This document shows positions 7,047 through 14,198 of a stretch of DNA of 34,849 bases, one piece after another (positions within the stretch are counted from its first letter, which is position 1; the number at the start of each line of letters is the position of its first letter). Origin of the DNA: DATARH01 sp035534855 (lineage in GTDB: Bacteria; Pseudomonadota; Alphaproteobacteria; ATCC43930; CGMCC-115725); NCBI GenBank assembly GCA_035534855.1, contig DATLRD010000089.1:1-34849 (forward strand). The letters run 5' to 3'. Under the pieces are notes generated by a model. It was not told where the DNA came from. It did no database searches and saw only the letters and a program-made list of their open reading frames with translations. The translations under genes were made by a program, and so were the position numbers.

Positions 7047-8534
7047 TTACGCCGCGTGCAGCAGGTCGAGATATTCCTCGTAGACGGCCATGTTCTTGCC
7101 GAACGAGATGGCCGCCGCCTGCGCCCCGCAAACCAGATGCATCCAGCGCCACGGCTGGCGGGTCGCATTGTATTCCTCGACAATCGACTGATGATGCTTG
7201 AAGGCGTGCATCTCGGTGAAATTGTCGTGGCAGACGATCTCGGCGAGCATCGCGGTCAGCGCCTGCGGGTCGTAGCCGCTCTTCATGTACTGCGTCGCGA
7301 GGTTCACGACGTCACGCACCTCCGGCACCGCCTCCATCATGCCGAGGTTCGTAACTTGCGACCAATCGGTCGGCGGCTGGTTGTAGATGCTGTGCTTGAT
7401 CGCATCGAGCAATTCCGGCTGCGAGCGCGCCGGCATGCGGTTGACGGTCGCCATGTCGGGCTGCGGCGCCGGCTGCATGCGGCCGGCGGTCGAGCGGATT
7501 TCCGGCCCGGTATGCCAGGTCAGCAGCAGCAGCAGCTTGTTGCGCAGGCTGATGCCGTCGAGCGCGATAAGGTAGCGGCGGATATTGACGGTGGTGTGCA
7601 GGTGCACGTCCATCGGATTGCCGCCGAGCGACCGCAGAAACAGCGAAGCGGCGCCGATCGACAGGGCCTCGCCTGCGCCTTCCAGCGACAGCCCGTCCGC
7701 CAGGGCTTTCGCGATCAGGCGCGGAATGTCGGCAAACACGTCGACCCGGCCGATCGCTTCGCCAAGCGCGCCAAGCGCCGCCGTCTCGTCGTCGCCGCTG
7801 CGCTGGCGCAACACCCGCTGCAGCAGCTTATGCTCCCTGATCAGGTCGTTGATCGCCAGCATCGGCGATGCCGCCGGGTTGTTGGCCGCGACCGGGTTGC
7901 GCGTGACATAGCGCACCGCCGGCCGCATCAGGGTCGTCAGGTACTTCTCGTCGATGACCCCTTTCTCGAAGGCGCGCCACAGCGTGCTCGGGAACATGAA
8001 ATAATGGTCATCGTGGAAGTTTTTCGGCAGCGCCGCCGACAGCAGGAGGTCGAACGCCTCGATGTGCGGCACATTATCCCACAGCCACAGGAACAGATGG
8101 TCAGACTTGTTCCACTCGCCGCGGCCGACCGCGGTCCAGAAGGCTTCCTTCGTCGCCTCAACACCGCCGGCATCCTCGGCCTCGAACTCAAGGAGCTGGT
8201 AAGGCCCCATCGCGGGGTGGTGGATGTGCTTGTTGGACAGGGCCACGTGCTGCAGCACCGGCAGAAACTTCTCCTCGCCCTCCAGGCGGTCGAGCAGTCT
8301 GGAGATCGCATAAAGCCCGGCGAGCGGATGCAGCGGGCCGCCGTGATGGCCCGGCGGCATCTCGGTCGAACGCGTCACCGCCAACGCCGATGCAGTCAGC
8401 ATCGTCTCGGTCGGCACGCCCGCCCGCAATTTTTCCAACGTGCGGTCGAGAATCTCATCGGGCGAGGTGTCCTCAATGAACTGAACCAGGGGCTCAATCG
8501 CGTCGGGAAACGCGATACGCTGTGGTATCGGCAT
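7047..8534 (-). CDS. Histidine-rich 495-residue protein of unrecognised family
   Basis: I do not recognise a characterised family with confidence. The protein is mostly alpha-helical by composition, lacks a signal peptide or membrane segment, and has 22 histidines, many in tight groups: HHGGPLH (63-69), NKHIHH (101-106), H174/H177, HLH (311-313), WHTGPE (340-345), and CHDNFTEMHAFKHH (435-448) followed by RQPWRWMHLVCG. This pattern suggests a metal- or haem-dependent oxygenase-like helical protein. A distant relation to questin-oxidase-like proteins is conceivable but I cannot support it from sequence alone. The ATG at 8534 is preceded by GAGGGAGAG. It sits between the aldolase-like gene (63-base gap) and the VOC gene (96-base gap), implying a step in the same pathway. 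Confidence 0.8.
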   Translation of the reverse strand: MPIPQRIAFPDAIEPLVQFIEDTSPDEILDRTLEKLRAGVPTETMLTASALAVTRSTEMPPGHHGGPLHPLAGLYAISRLLDRLEGEEKFLPVLQHVALSNKHIHHPAMGPYQLLEFEAEDAGGVEATKEAFWTAVGRGEWNKSDHLFLWLWDNVPHIEAFDLLLSAALPKNFHDDHYFMFPSTLWRAFEKGVIDEKYLTTLMRPAVRYVTRNPVAANNPAASPMLAINDLIREHKLLQRVLRQRSGDDETAALGALGEAIGRVDVFADIPRLIAKALADGLSLEGAGEALSIGAASLFLRSLGGNPMDVHLHTTVNIRRYLIALDGISLRNKLLLLLTWHTGPEIRSTAGRMQPAPQPDMATVNRMPARSQPELLDAIKHSIYNQPPTDWSQVTNLGMMEAVPEVRDVVNLATQYMKSGYDPQALTAMLAEIVCHDNFTEMHAFKHHQSIVEEYNATRQPWRWMHLVCGAQAAAISFGKNMAVYEEYLDLLHAA

Positions 8535-8597
8535 GGCTGGCTCTCCCTCGTCTTTCGGTCGCGTCTGGTGCGCTGGTCAAAATTATACAGCAACCCC

Positions 8598-9392
8598 TCA
8601 GTCTTTGTAGTCCGGTTCGCGGCGGTCAAGCATGCGTTTCAGTGCATCGAAATGGTGCTGCGCGGTCGGCTTGCCGCCATAGGTCGGCGACACCGTCTGG
8701 TACTGCCGGATCGTGTGGGCGACGATTTCGGGCCGCACCGCGCGCAATTTGCGGCCGGTCCACATCGCATAGAGCTGTACCTGGGCGGCCCGCTCCAGAT
8801 AGTAGAGCAGGTCATAGGCCTCGGCGACTGTCTCGCCGCAGACCAGAACCCCGTGATTGGCCATAAAAAGCACCTTGTTGTCGGGCCCTATGACCCCGGC
8901 GAGGCGCTCGCCTTCGGCCGGGTCGAACGCCTGTCCGGTGTAGTCGTGGTCGTAGGCGATCTTGTCGAGGAACCCGATCTCGGTCTGGCCGATCGGCAGA
9001 ATCTCGGGTTCTTCGAGGCGCGTCAGTGCGCTGGCATAGGGCATGTGGGTGTGCAACACGCAGGCGTGCCTGGGCACCAGCCGATGGATCGGCGCGTGGA
9101 TGCAAAAGGCCGACCGTTCGGCCTCGCCCTGCCCCGCCAGGACGCGCCCGTCGAACCCGACCTCCATGAAGCAGCTTGCGGTCACTTCCGACCAATGCAG
9201 ACCGAATGGGATCTGGTAATAGCGGTCGGTTTTGCCGGGCACCGCCAGCGTCAGATGGTTGAATATCCCTTCGCTGAATCCATGTTCGACGGCTAGGCGA
9301 TGCGCCGCCGCCAGGTCGATCCGCGCCTGCCGCTCGGCGGCCGGCCGGGCCGCGTCTGTATCGGTGATAGACAGGATGTTGGTGTCGGGCAT
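8598..9392 (-). CDS. Class II aldolase/adducin-family protein
   Basis: A 264-residue protein of the L-fuculose-phosphate aldolase/adducin fold. Candidate zinc ligands are the HxH pair H114/H116 (CVLHTHMPYA) and H180 (MANHGVLVCG); GFSEGIFNHLT near residue 40 is the usual N-terminal signature. Family members perform retro-aldol cleavage or decarboxylation of small hydroxy acids, and some lack lyase activity, so the exact reaction is open. Residues near E92, where the catalytic acid is often found, read GEAERSAFCIH. I use the ATG at 9392 with GGAGG directly upstream; the longer open frame to 9629 would run into the repeat array. It is the first gene of the minus-strand catabolic cluster. Confidence 0.85.
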   Translation of the reverse strand: MPDTNILSITDTDAARPAAERQARIDLAAAHRLAVEHGFSEGIFNHLTLAVPGKTDRYYQIPFGLHWSEVTASCFMEVGFDGRVLAGQGEAERSAFCIHAPIHRLVPRHACVLHTHMPYASALTRLEEPEILPIGQTEIGFLDKIAYDHDYTGQAFDPAEGERLAGVIGPDNKVLFMANHGVLVCGETVAEAYDLLYYLERAAQVQLYAMWTGRKLRAVRPEIVAHTIRQYQTVSPTYGGKPTAQHHFDALKRMLDRREPDYKD

Positions 9393-9503
9393 ATCGCCTC
9401 CGCTTTCGGGATGGGGTGTTCGCTGACGCGAGGTTAGATCAGTTTCGCCCGGGGCGAAATCGCTTCGGGTGGCCTGGCCGCCCGATCGCGCGTTGAACGC
9501 GCC

Positions 9504-9592
9504 GGGACAATTTCTGTCTGGGACAATTTCTGTCGGGGACACTTTGTTATGATGGCGCGTTCTTATGATGGCGCGAATAATTTGATGGCGCG
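9504..9592. repeat. Two adjoining tandem repeat blocks with a 16-bp period
   Basis: GGGACAATTTCTGTC begins at 9504 and again at 9520, and a diverged third copy (GGGACACTTTGT) begins at 9536, giving a 16-base period. TATGATGGCGCG follows at 9548 and 9564, again 16 apart, and GATGGCGCG recurs at 9584. The array fills the divergent gap between the aldolase gene and the lipoprotein gene, where promoters for both directions are expected. Confidence 0.85.
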
Positions 9593-9619
9593 AAAATTGG
9601 CCATGCCCGCGCGACTGGT

Positions 9620-9640
9620 CCGGCTGCATGCCGCAGCCGG
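9620..9640 (+). promoter_or_regulatory. 8-bp hairpin in the lipoprotein gene leader
   Basis: CCGGCTGC (9620-9627) and GCAGCCGG (9633-9640) are exact reverse complements with a 5-base loop. The stem ends about 27 bases before the ATG, just upstream of the GGAGGAG ribosome site, so it may stabilise the leader or influence translation. This is inference. Confidence 0.4.
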
Positions 9641-9667
9641 AGGGGAGCCGGATGGAGGAGAAAAGAA

Positions 9668-10213
9668 ATGAAGCATATCGATGGGCGGCTCGCCGCTGCG
9701 ATGGCGGCGGTTCTCACCGTCAGCGCGTGTGCACCCACGGTGATGGCGCCGACAGTGCCGGTCGCACCGGCCCAGGGCAAGCCGTTCAACCAGTTCGCCA
9801 ACGATCAGGCGACCTGTGAGGGCTATGCCAACCAGCAGGTCGCACCGTTGACCGCGCAGGCCAACAACAACGCGCTCGGCAGCGCGCTGCTCGGCACCGC
9901 CCTCGGCGCCGGGGTCGGCGCGGCGGTCGGCGGCGGCCGCGGCGCGGCGATCGGCGCCGCTTCGGGCGCGGCGCTCGGCACTGGCGTCGGCGTGCAGAAT
10001 TCGTCGATGGCCGGCATGTCGATCCAGCAGCAATACAACATGTATTACGCCCAGTGCATGTCGTCCCGTGGCAACTCGGTGCCCGGCATGTCGCCGGCCC
10101 CGGCCGGTCCCGGCCCCGGCGGATATGGTCCCGGCGGGTATGGCCCCGGCGGATATGGCCCCGGCGGATATGGCCCCGGCGCCCCGATGCCGCCGCCCCC
10201 GCCGCGTTACTGA
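9668..10213 (+). CDS. Glycine-zipper lipoprotein with C-terminal PGGYG repeats
   Basis: A 181-residue envelope protein. The N-terminus is a lipoprotein signal (hydrophobic stretch, then TVSAC with the lipidated cysteine at 21). The middle contains a glycine-zipper region of small residues with the spacing seen in YMGG/Rick-17kDa-like outer-membrane proteins (about residues 70-110), where helices pack into or across the membrane. The tail has four copies of a GPGGY pentapeptide, then APMPPPPPRY. GGAGGAG sits at a good distance before the ATG. The role is probably structural in the outer membrane; no partner is evident. The tail repeats are encoded by near-identical 15-base DNA units (about 10114-10176), so copy number could vary. 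Confidence 0.8.
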   Translation: MKHIDGRLAAAMAAVLTVSACAPTVMAPTVPVAPAQGKPFNQFANDQATCEGYANQQVAPLTAQANNNALGSALLGTALGAGVGAAVGGGRGAAIGAASGAALGTGVGVQNSSMAGMSIQQQYNMYYAQCMSSRGNSVPGMSPAPAGPGPGGYGPGGYGPGGYGPGGYGPGAPMPPPPPRY

Positions 10214-10232
10214 TCGGCGGTGGCCGGGCGGG

Positions 10233-10424
10233 CTACCAGTGTAGCGGGCGGATCAGCGCAACGATCATCACCAGCACGCCCAGCCACAGGAACCACAGCA
10301 CCAGCCCCGACACGAAGCGCCACGGCCCGCGCTGGGCCGCCTCGCGCTCGGCGTCGAGGCGGTGCTGTTCCTGAATCTCCCGGTCCCACTGCCGGATGAT
10401 GTGCCTTACATCGCGCTGCGGCAC
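10233..10424 (-). CDS. Small single-pass membrane protein (63 residues)
   Basis: The reading frame starts with GTG and encodes a charged amphipathic N-terminal half (DVRHIIRQWDREIQEQHRLD) followed by one strong hydrophobic helix at about 40-58 (VLWFLWLGVLVMIVALI) and a short LHW tail. Such a pattern is unlikely for a shadow frame, and no competing plus-strand gene occupies this space. No family is recognised. It is convergent with the glycine-zipper gene, with 19 bases between the stops. The ribosome site is weak (GGAG about 11 bases upstream), which lowers confidence in the start. Confidence 0.5.
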   Translation of the reverse strand: MPQRDVRHIIRQWDREIQEQHRLDAEREAAQRGPWRFVSGLVLWFLWLGVLVMIVALIRPLHW

Positions 10425-10564
10425 GGGATGCGCGCTCCGTTCCGCGAGCGGGACCGCGCATGGCCCGCTCTGTTGCCCGGTATCCTACGGCATTTCCCGG
10501 AGCAGCGGCAGTCGCCAGTGCAGCCTCGCCACTCTTCGGCGGCGCGTGTTTAATGATCGGCGCA

Positions 10565-10602
10565 TCAGACGACGAGGGTGACCTCAGACGACGAGGGTGA
10601 CC
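10565..10602 (+). repeat. Perfect 19-bp tandem duplication carrying the ribosome-binding site
   Basis: TCAGACGACGAGGGTGACC occurs at 10565-10583 and again, directly adjoining, at 10584-10602; the ATG of the next gene follows at once. Each copy contains GAGGG, so the mRNA has two candidate Shine-Dalgarno sequences, only the second at a usable distance. Confidence 0.9.
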
Positions 10603-11271
10603 ATGGCCAAGACGCGCGGAACCGGGCTGCTGATGGTGTGGGCCGACATCGACCCCGAATTCGAAGCCGATTACCACCGCTGGTACGACGAGGAGCACAT
10701 CGCGCACCTGCTCGCGATACCGGGGTTTCTCAGCGCCGGACGCTATGTCGCGGTCAAGGGCGGCCCGCGAAACCTCGCGCTGTATGAACTCGAAACCCCC
10801 GATGTGCTGCGCAGCCCGGCGTTTCTCGATGGCGTGCGGTTTCGCCCTTCACCGCGGCGGGTACAGTATTCCGGCGGCACGATCGGCCGGAATTACTTGA
10901 TCAACGGCTATCGCCAGATCTTTCCGACCAAGACCAACCCGATCGAAATGACGCAAGGTCCCGCACCGTTTCTGCAAATGGGCCGGATCGACATCGGCGC
11001 AGCGATGGAGGAAGAGTTCAACGACTGGTACAACGCCGCCTATATCCCGCCCTATCGGGCTGTTCCCGGCTGCCTCGGCGCCCGCCGCTATGTCGTAATC
11101 GACAGCCAGCCGAAATACCTGACGCTCTATGAATTCGCCCATGAAACCGTTTCGGAAAGCGCGGAATGGGTAAAGGCGCGCGATTCCAATCCGTGGAGCA
11201 ACCGGGTGCGCCCGGCGATGCGGCACGACGTCGGTTCGCCGGGCGTCTACCGTCGAGTGTTTCCCAAATAG
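10603..11271 (+). CDS. Two-domain EthD-like (dimeric alpha/beta barrel) protein
   Basis: A 222-residue cytoplasmic protein made of two related ferredoxin-like domains. Domain 1 (about 8-105) has DIDPEFEADYHRWYDEEHI then IPGFLSAGRY. Domain 2 (about 122-222) has DIGAAMEEEFNDWYNAAYI then VPGCLGARRY. Fusion of two such units gives an intramolecular version of the usual homodimeric barrel. The DEEH group of domain 1 (29-32) is replaced by NAAY in domain 2 (144-147), so only the first half keeps the acid/histidine residues. The domain is the same kind as in the protein at 18321-18626. Catalytic role and substrate are unknown; relatives are linked to degradation or stress. The start lies just after the duplicated ribosome site. 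Confidence 0.75.
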   Translation: MAKTRGTGLLMVWADIDPEFEADYHRWYDEEHIAHLLAIPGFLSAGRYVAVKGGPRNLALYELETPDVLRSPAFLDGVRFRPSPRRVQYSGGTIGRNYLINGYRQIFPTKTNPIEMTQGPAPFLQMGRIDIGAAMEEEFNDWYNAAYIPPYRAVPGCLGARRYVVIDSQPKYLTLYEFAHETVSESAEWVKARDSNPWSNRVRPAMRHDVGSPGVYRRVFPK

Positions 11272-11447
11272 CACAGTGTTTCCACAACAACACACCCAGT
11301 TCCGGGCGAGAACGCAAATAGCTGCGACAATGGTGAAGTCAAAAAAGGCTGGCATCCTCAAGTTTATCGGCTACAGTGCCTCAGGAGATACACGCGTCCG
11401 CTCGGCAGGAATGGGGAAATTCCACCGATGGGGGAGGGGGACACGGG
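11272..11447 (+). promoter_or_regulatory. Leader/promoter region of the CHAP gene
   Basis: These 176 bases are clearly more AT-rich than the surroundings (stretches such as CAAATAG, GTCAAAAAAGG, AAGTTTATCGG) and hold no gene. They separate two co-directional genes and most likely contain the promoter for the secreted CHAP protein. I cannot assign a specific -35/-10 pair. Confidence 0.35.
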
Positions 11448-12662
11448 GTGCGACCGGGGGTTACTCAGCTATTCTGTTGCCTGCTGACAGCAGGGCTTAG
11501 CGTTCCCGCTTCAGCAGCGTCATATTATGGCGGCAATTGCGTCACCTATGCGCGCGCTGTCACCGGGATGCATATCTCGGGCGACGCCGGCGCATGGTGG
11601 AACAACGCGGCTGGCCGCTACAGCCGTGGCCACGCACCGGCTCCCGGCGCAGTGTTGGTCTTCAAACCGTTCGGCGCGATGTGGCACGGCCATGTCGCGG
11701 TCGTATCGCACCTCGTCAACCGGCGCGAGATCCTGGTGAATCAGGCCAACTGGGTGCCGGGCCGGGTGGTCAAGGACATGGCGGTCTACGACGTGTCCGC
11801 TGCCAACAACTGGTCGGCGGTCAGGGTTGCCGATTACCGTTCGGTAAGCTGGGGCCGCATCAACCCGACTTTCGGTTTTGTTTATCCCCACCGGCCCGAG
11901 CCCGACGGGAACGACATGGTGGTCGCGGCGATTTATCATCCGGCCGGGCAGGCGCACCACACTCCGGCGGTTCGCCTCGCCTCCGACGAGACCATCGACG
12001 ACACCGAGCCGGCGCGAGACCGCCGTCCGCGTCACGATCGTCTCGGCTTCCGCGCGACCTCCCGCCGTGAGACGCTCGCCGAGCGCGAGCGCGAGCGCCG
12101 TCACCCGCACCCGCGGACCGCCGAGGCGACGCGGCACGAACGGGCGGTCGCCGAGCACCTGCCCCAGGCGGAGCGGCACCGCGTCGATTTGGCGGCACGC
12201 CGCGAGGACAGCAAGGCCCATGACCGGCACGCCGAGCGGCTTGCCATGGCCGAACAGCAGCGGCGGCGCGAGGAACTCGAGGCCAAGAAAGAGAGGCTGG
12301 CGGCCCGCCACGAACAAAAGGCGGAGCCGACGCGGCTCGCCGCGGCCGAACAGCTGCGGCGCCGCGAGGAACTCGAGGCCAAGAAAGAGAGGCTGGCAGC
12401 CCGCCACGAGGCGCCGTCCGAACACGCCCGCCGCCGCGCGCCGAGCCACGTTGCGGATGCGAAGGCCGAGCATCACGGGGTTGCCGAGCATCACGGGGTT
12501 GCCGAGCATCGCGCCGCCAAGGCCGAACATCTGCGTCATGCGGAAACCCGCTCGGCGCGGGTCGAACACCCGGCGAGCCGGCATCCGCACCATGTCGCCA
12601 CCCGCGAGCGTCGCGAGAGCGTCCCGGAGCAAATCGCCGAGGCGAGAGACCGGGCGAATTAG
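11448..12662 (+). CDS. Secreted CHAP-domain peptidoglycan hydrolase-like protein with charged repetitive tail
   Basis: A 404-residue exported protein. The signal peptide is a hydrophobic stretch ending PASA before ASYYGG. The CHAP domain follows with the catalytic cysteine in YGGNCVTYAR and histidine in MWHGHVAVVSH; CHAP enzymes cleave amide bonds in peptidoglycan. After about residue 185 the protein becomes a long Arg/Glu/His/Ala-rich, probably helical tail with two near-identical 21-residue segments containing RREELEAKKERLAARHE and tandem AEHHGV repeats. I chose the GTG at 11448 because GGGAGGGGG precedes it and it places the signal peptide at the N-terminus; an in-frame GTG at 11376 would add 24 residues. 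The tail may bind the wall or nucleic acid; that is speculation. Confidence 0.75.
   Translation: MRPGVTQLFCCLLTAGLSVPASAASYYGGNCVTYARAVTGMHISGDAGAWWNNAAGRYSRGHAPAPGAVLVFKPFGAMWHGHVAVVSHLVNRREILVNQANWVPGRVVKDMAVYDVSAANNWSAVRVADYRSVSWGRINPTFGFVYPHRPEPDGNDMVVAAIYHPAGQAHHTPAVRLASDETIDDTEPARDRRPRHDRLGFRATSRRETLAERERERRHPHPRTAEATRHERAVAEHLPQAERHRVDLAARREDSKAHDRHAERLAMAEQQRRREELEAKKERLAARHEQKAEPTRLAAAEQLRRREELEAKKERLAARHEAPSEHARRRAPSHVADAKAEHHGVAEHHGVAEHRAAKAEHLRHAETRSARVEHPASRHPHHVATRERRESVPEQIAEARDRAN
12249..12409 (+). repeat. Direct repeat of 65 bases with a 96-base period inside the CHAP gene
   Basis: The segment 12249-12313 recurs at 12345-12409 with only a few changes. It encodes the AEQ-RREELEAKKERLAARHE unit twice, 32 codons apart, consistent with a recent in-frame duplication. 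Confidence 0.85.
12465..12500 (+). repeat. Perfect 18-bp tandem repeat inside the CHAP gene
   Basis: GCCGAGCATCACGGGGTT occurs at 12465-12482 and 12483-12500, with the first 11 bases of a third copy following. It encodes tandem AEHHGV units and can vary in copy number without shifting frame. Confidence 0.9.
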
Positions 12663-12748
12663 CCGAACCAGGCCGGCCGATTGGCTTTGGAGTGCGCCGA
12701 GGGCCAGCGTATCCTGAGCGTACCCCCTCGCCGCCCGACCGGACCGCC

Positions 12749-14155
12749 ATGCCCTCATCAACGAACGATCCCAGCCTGCTCCCAGCCCACACGATCGCCG
12801 CCGAGATCGCGGCGCGACGGTTGTCGCCGGTCGATGTCGTCGAGGCCTGTCTTGCCCGGATCGCCGCGCATGAGCCGAAACTGCGGGCCTTTGTCGATCT
12901 CTACGCCGACGGTGCGCGGCTCGCCGCCGAGGCGGCTGACAAGGCGATCCGCTCCGGCCACGCGATAGGCCCGCTGCACGGCGTGCCGATCGCGCTCAAG
13001 GATCTGATCGACCTCAAAGGCCGCATCACCACCGGCGGCTCGGCAGTGTGGCGCGAGCGCCGCTCGCCGGTGACGGCGACGCTGGCGAAGAGGCTGATCG
13101 CCGCCGGGATGATCGTGCTCGGCAAGACCCATACGGTCGAATTCGCGATGGGCGGGTGGGGTACCAACCAGCACATGGGCACCCCATGGAACCCGTGGGA
13201 CCCGAAGGTCGCGCGCACCCCGGGCGGGTCGTCGAGCGGCACCGGGGTCGCGGTCGCCGCCGGGTTCGCGCCGTGGGGCATCGGCACCGACACCGGCGGC
13301 TCGGTTCGCCTGCCATCGTCGTGGTGCGGGCTCAGCGGGCTCAAGACGACGATCGGCCGGGTTTCGACCTACGGCATCCTGCCGCTCGCGCCATCGCTCG
13401 ACACGCCCGGGCCGCTTGCCCGCTCGGTCGAGGATGCCGCGCTGCTGTTCAGCGTGATGCAGGGTGCCGACCCGCTCGACCCGCGCACCCTCGCCGCGCC
13501 GCCGCCGACCGATCCGATGTCCGGGCTGAAGCGCGGGGTCAAAGGGCTGCGCCTCGGCCGGATGCCGGCCGCCGAGCGGGCCGGCACCGCCCCCGATGTC
13601 CTCTCGGCCTACGACGCCGCGCTCGAACTGCTGGCGCGGCTCGGAGCCGAGATCGTGTCGCCGCCGCTGCCCTTCCGCTTTGCCGACACGATGATGCAGA
13701 CCGGCCGCATCATCGGGTCCGAAAGCTATGCGCTGGTCGGCGATCTGGTCGACAACCCGAACCTGCCGATCGACGCGGCGGTGCGTCCGCGCATCGGCCT
13801 CGGCCGCTCGATCACCGCGCGCGAATACCTGGAGGCGCTGGCCGAGCGCGACCGGGTCAAGCACGAGTTCCTCGCCGCGATCGACGGGATCGACGCAGTC
13901 TTGACCCCGACGACCCAGACCGCGGCGATCCCGCTCGACGACATCGACCAGAACACGACGCCGGCGCACTACACGCGCGTCTTCAACCTGTTGGAGATGT
14001 GCGCGCTGGCGCTGCCCAACGGCTTTACCGCCGACGGGCTGCCGATCTCGCTGCAGATCGCCTGCCGGCCTTACGACGAGGCCACCGCACTCAGGATCGG
14101 CTGGGCCTATCAGCACGCGACCGACTGGCACCTGCGCCGGCCGCCGGGGCTTTAA
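12749..14155 (+). CDS. Amidase-signature family hydrolase
   Basis: A 468-residue enzyme of the amidase signature family, which hydrolyses amide bonds by a Ser-cisSer-Lys triad. The triad is visible: K84 (IALKDLIDL), S161 in the Gly-Ser loop (TPGGSSSGTG) and the nucleophile S185 (DTGGSVRLPS). The spacing matches fatty-acid amide hydrolase-type relatives and the length is usual. It resembles stand-alone catabolic amidases more than GatA, because no gatC or gatB is nearby. The ATG at 12749 is the first start matching the family N-terminus, although the ribosome site is weak. It is convergent with the alpha/beta hydrolase, with a small stem between the stops. The substrate is unknown. Confidence 0.88.
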   Translation: MPSSTNDPSLLPAHTIAAEIAARRLSPVDVVEACLARIAAHEPKLRAFVDLYADGARLAAEAADKAIRSGHAIGPLHGVPIALKDLIDLKGRITTGGSAVWRERRSPVTATLAKRLIAAGMIVLGKTHTVEFAMGGWGTNQHMGTPWNPWDPKVARTPGGSSSGTGVAVAAGFAPWGIGTDTGGSVRLPSSWCGLSGLKTTIGRVSTYGILPLAPSLDTPGPLARSVEDAALLFSVMQGADPLDPRTLAAPPPTDPMSGLKRGVKGLRLGRMPAAERAGTAPDVLSAYDAALELLARLGAEIVSPPLPFRFADTMMQTGRIIGSESYALVGDLVDNPNLPIDAAVRPRIGLGRSITAREYLEALAERDRVKHEFLAAIDGIDAVLTPTTQTAAIPLDDIDQNTTPAHYTRVFNLLEMCALALPNGFTADGLPISLQIACRPYDEATALRIGWAYQHATDWHLRRPPGL

Positions 14156-14158
14156 TCT

Positions 14159-14186
14159 TCCCTCTCCCCGCTCGCAGGCAGAGGGA
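14159..14186. terminator. Possible bidirectional stem between convergent genes
   Basis: TCCCTCT (14159-14165) pairs with AGAGGGA (14180-14186) in the 43-base gap between the convergent amidase and alpha/beta hydrolase genes. There is no clear T-run, so if it terminates transcription it would be weak or need help. Confidence 0.35.
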
Positions 14187-14198
14187 GATCGGCCCGGA

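Noticed and set aside
6879..9296. 805-codon open frame on the plus strand
   Set aside because: It mirrors several clearly homologous minus-strand genes; its product is arginine-rich without domains. Long antisense frames are expected at this GC content.
9504..9592. CRISPR array
   Set aside because: Units are directly adjacent without unique spacers of regular length, and no cas gene is nearby.
11520..12761. 413-codon minus-strand frame opposite the CHAP gene
   Set aside because: It has no start context or domain; the plus strand shows a signal peptide and CHAP catalytic residues.
12758..14131. 457-codon minus-strand frame opposite the amidase
   Set aside because: The plus-strand product has the full amidase triad; the minus frame is a mirror artefact.
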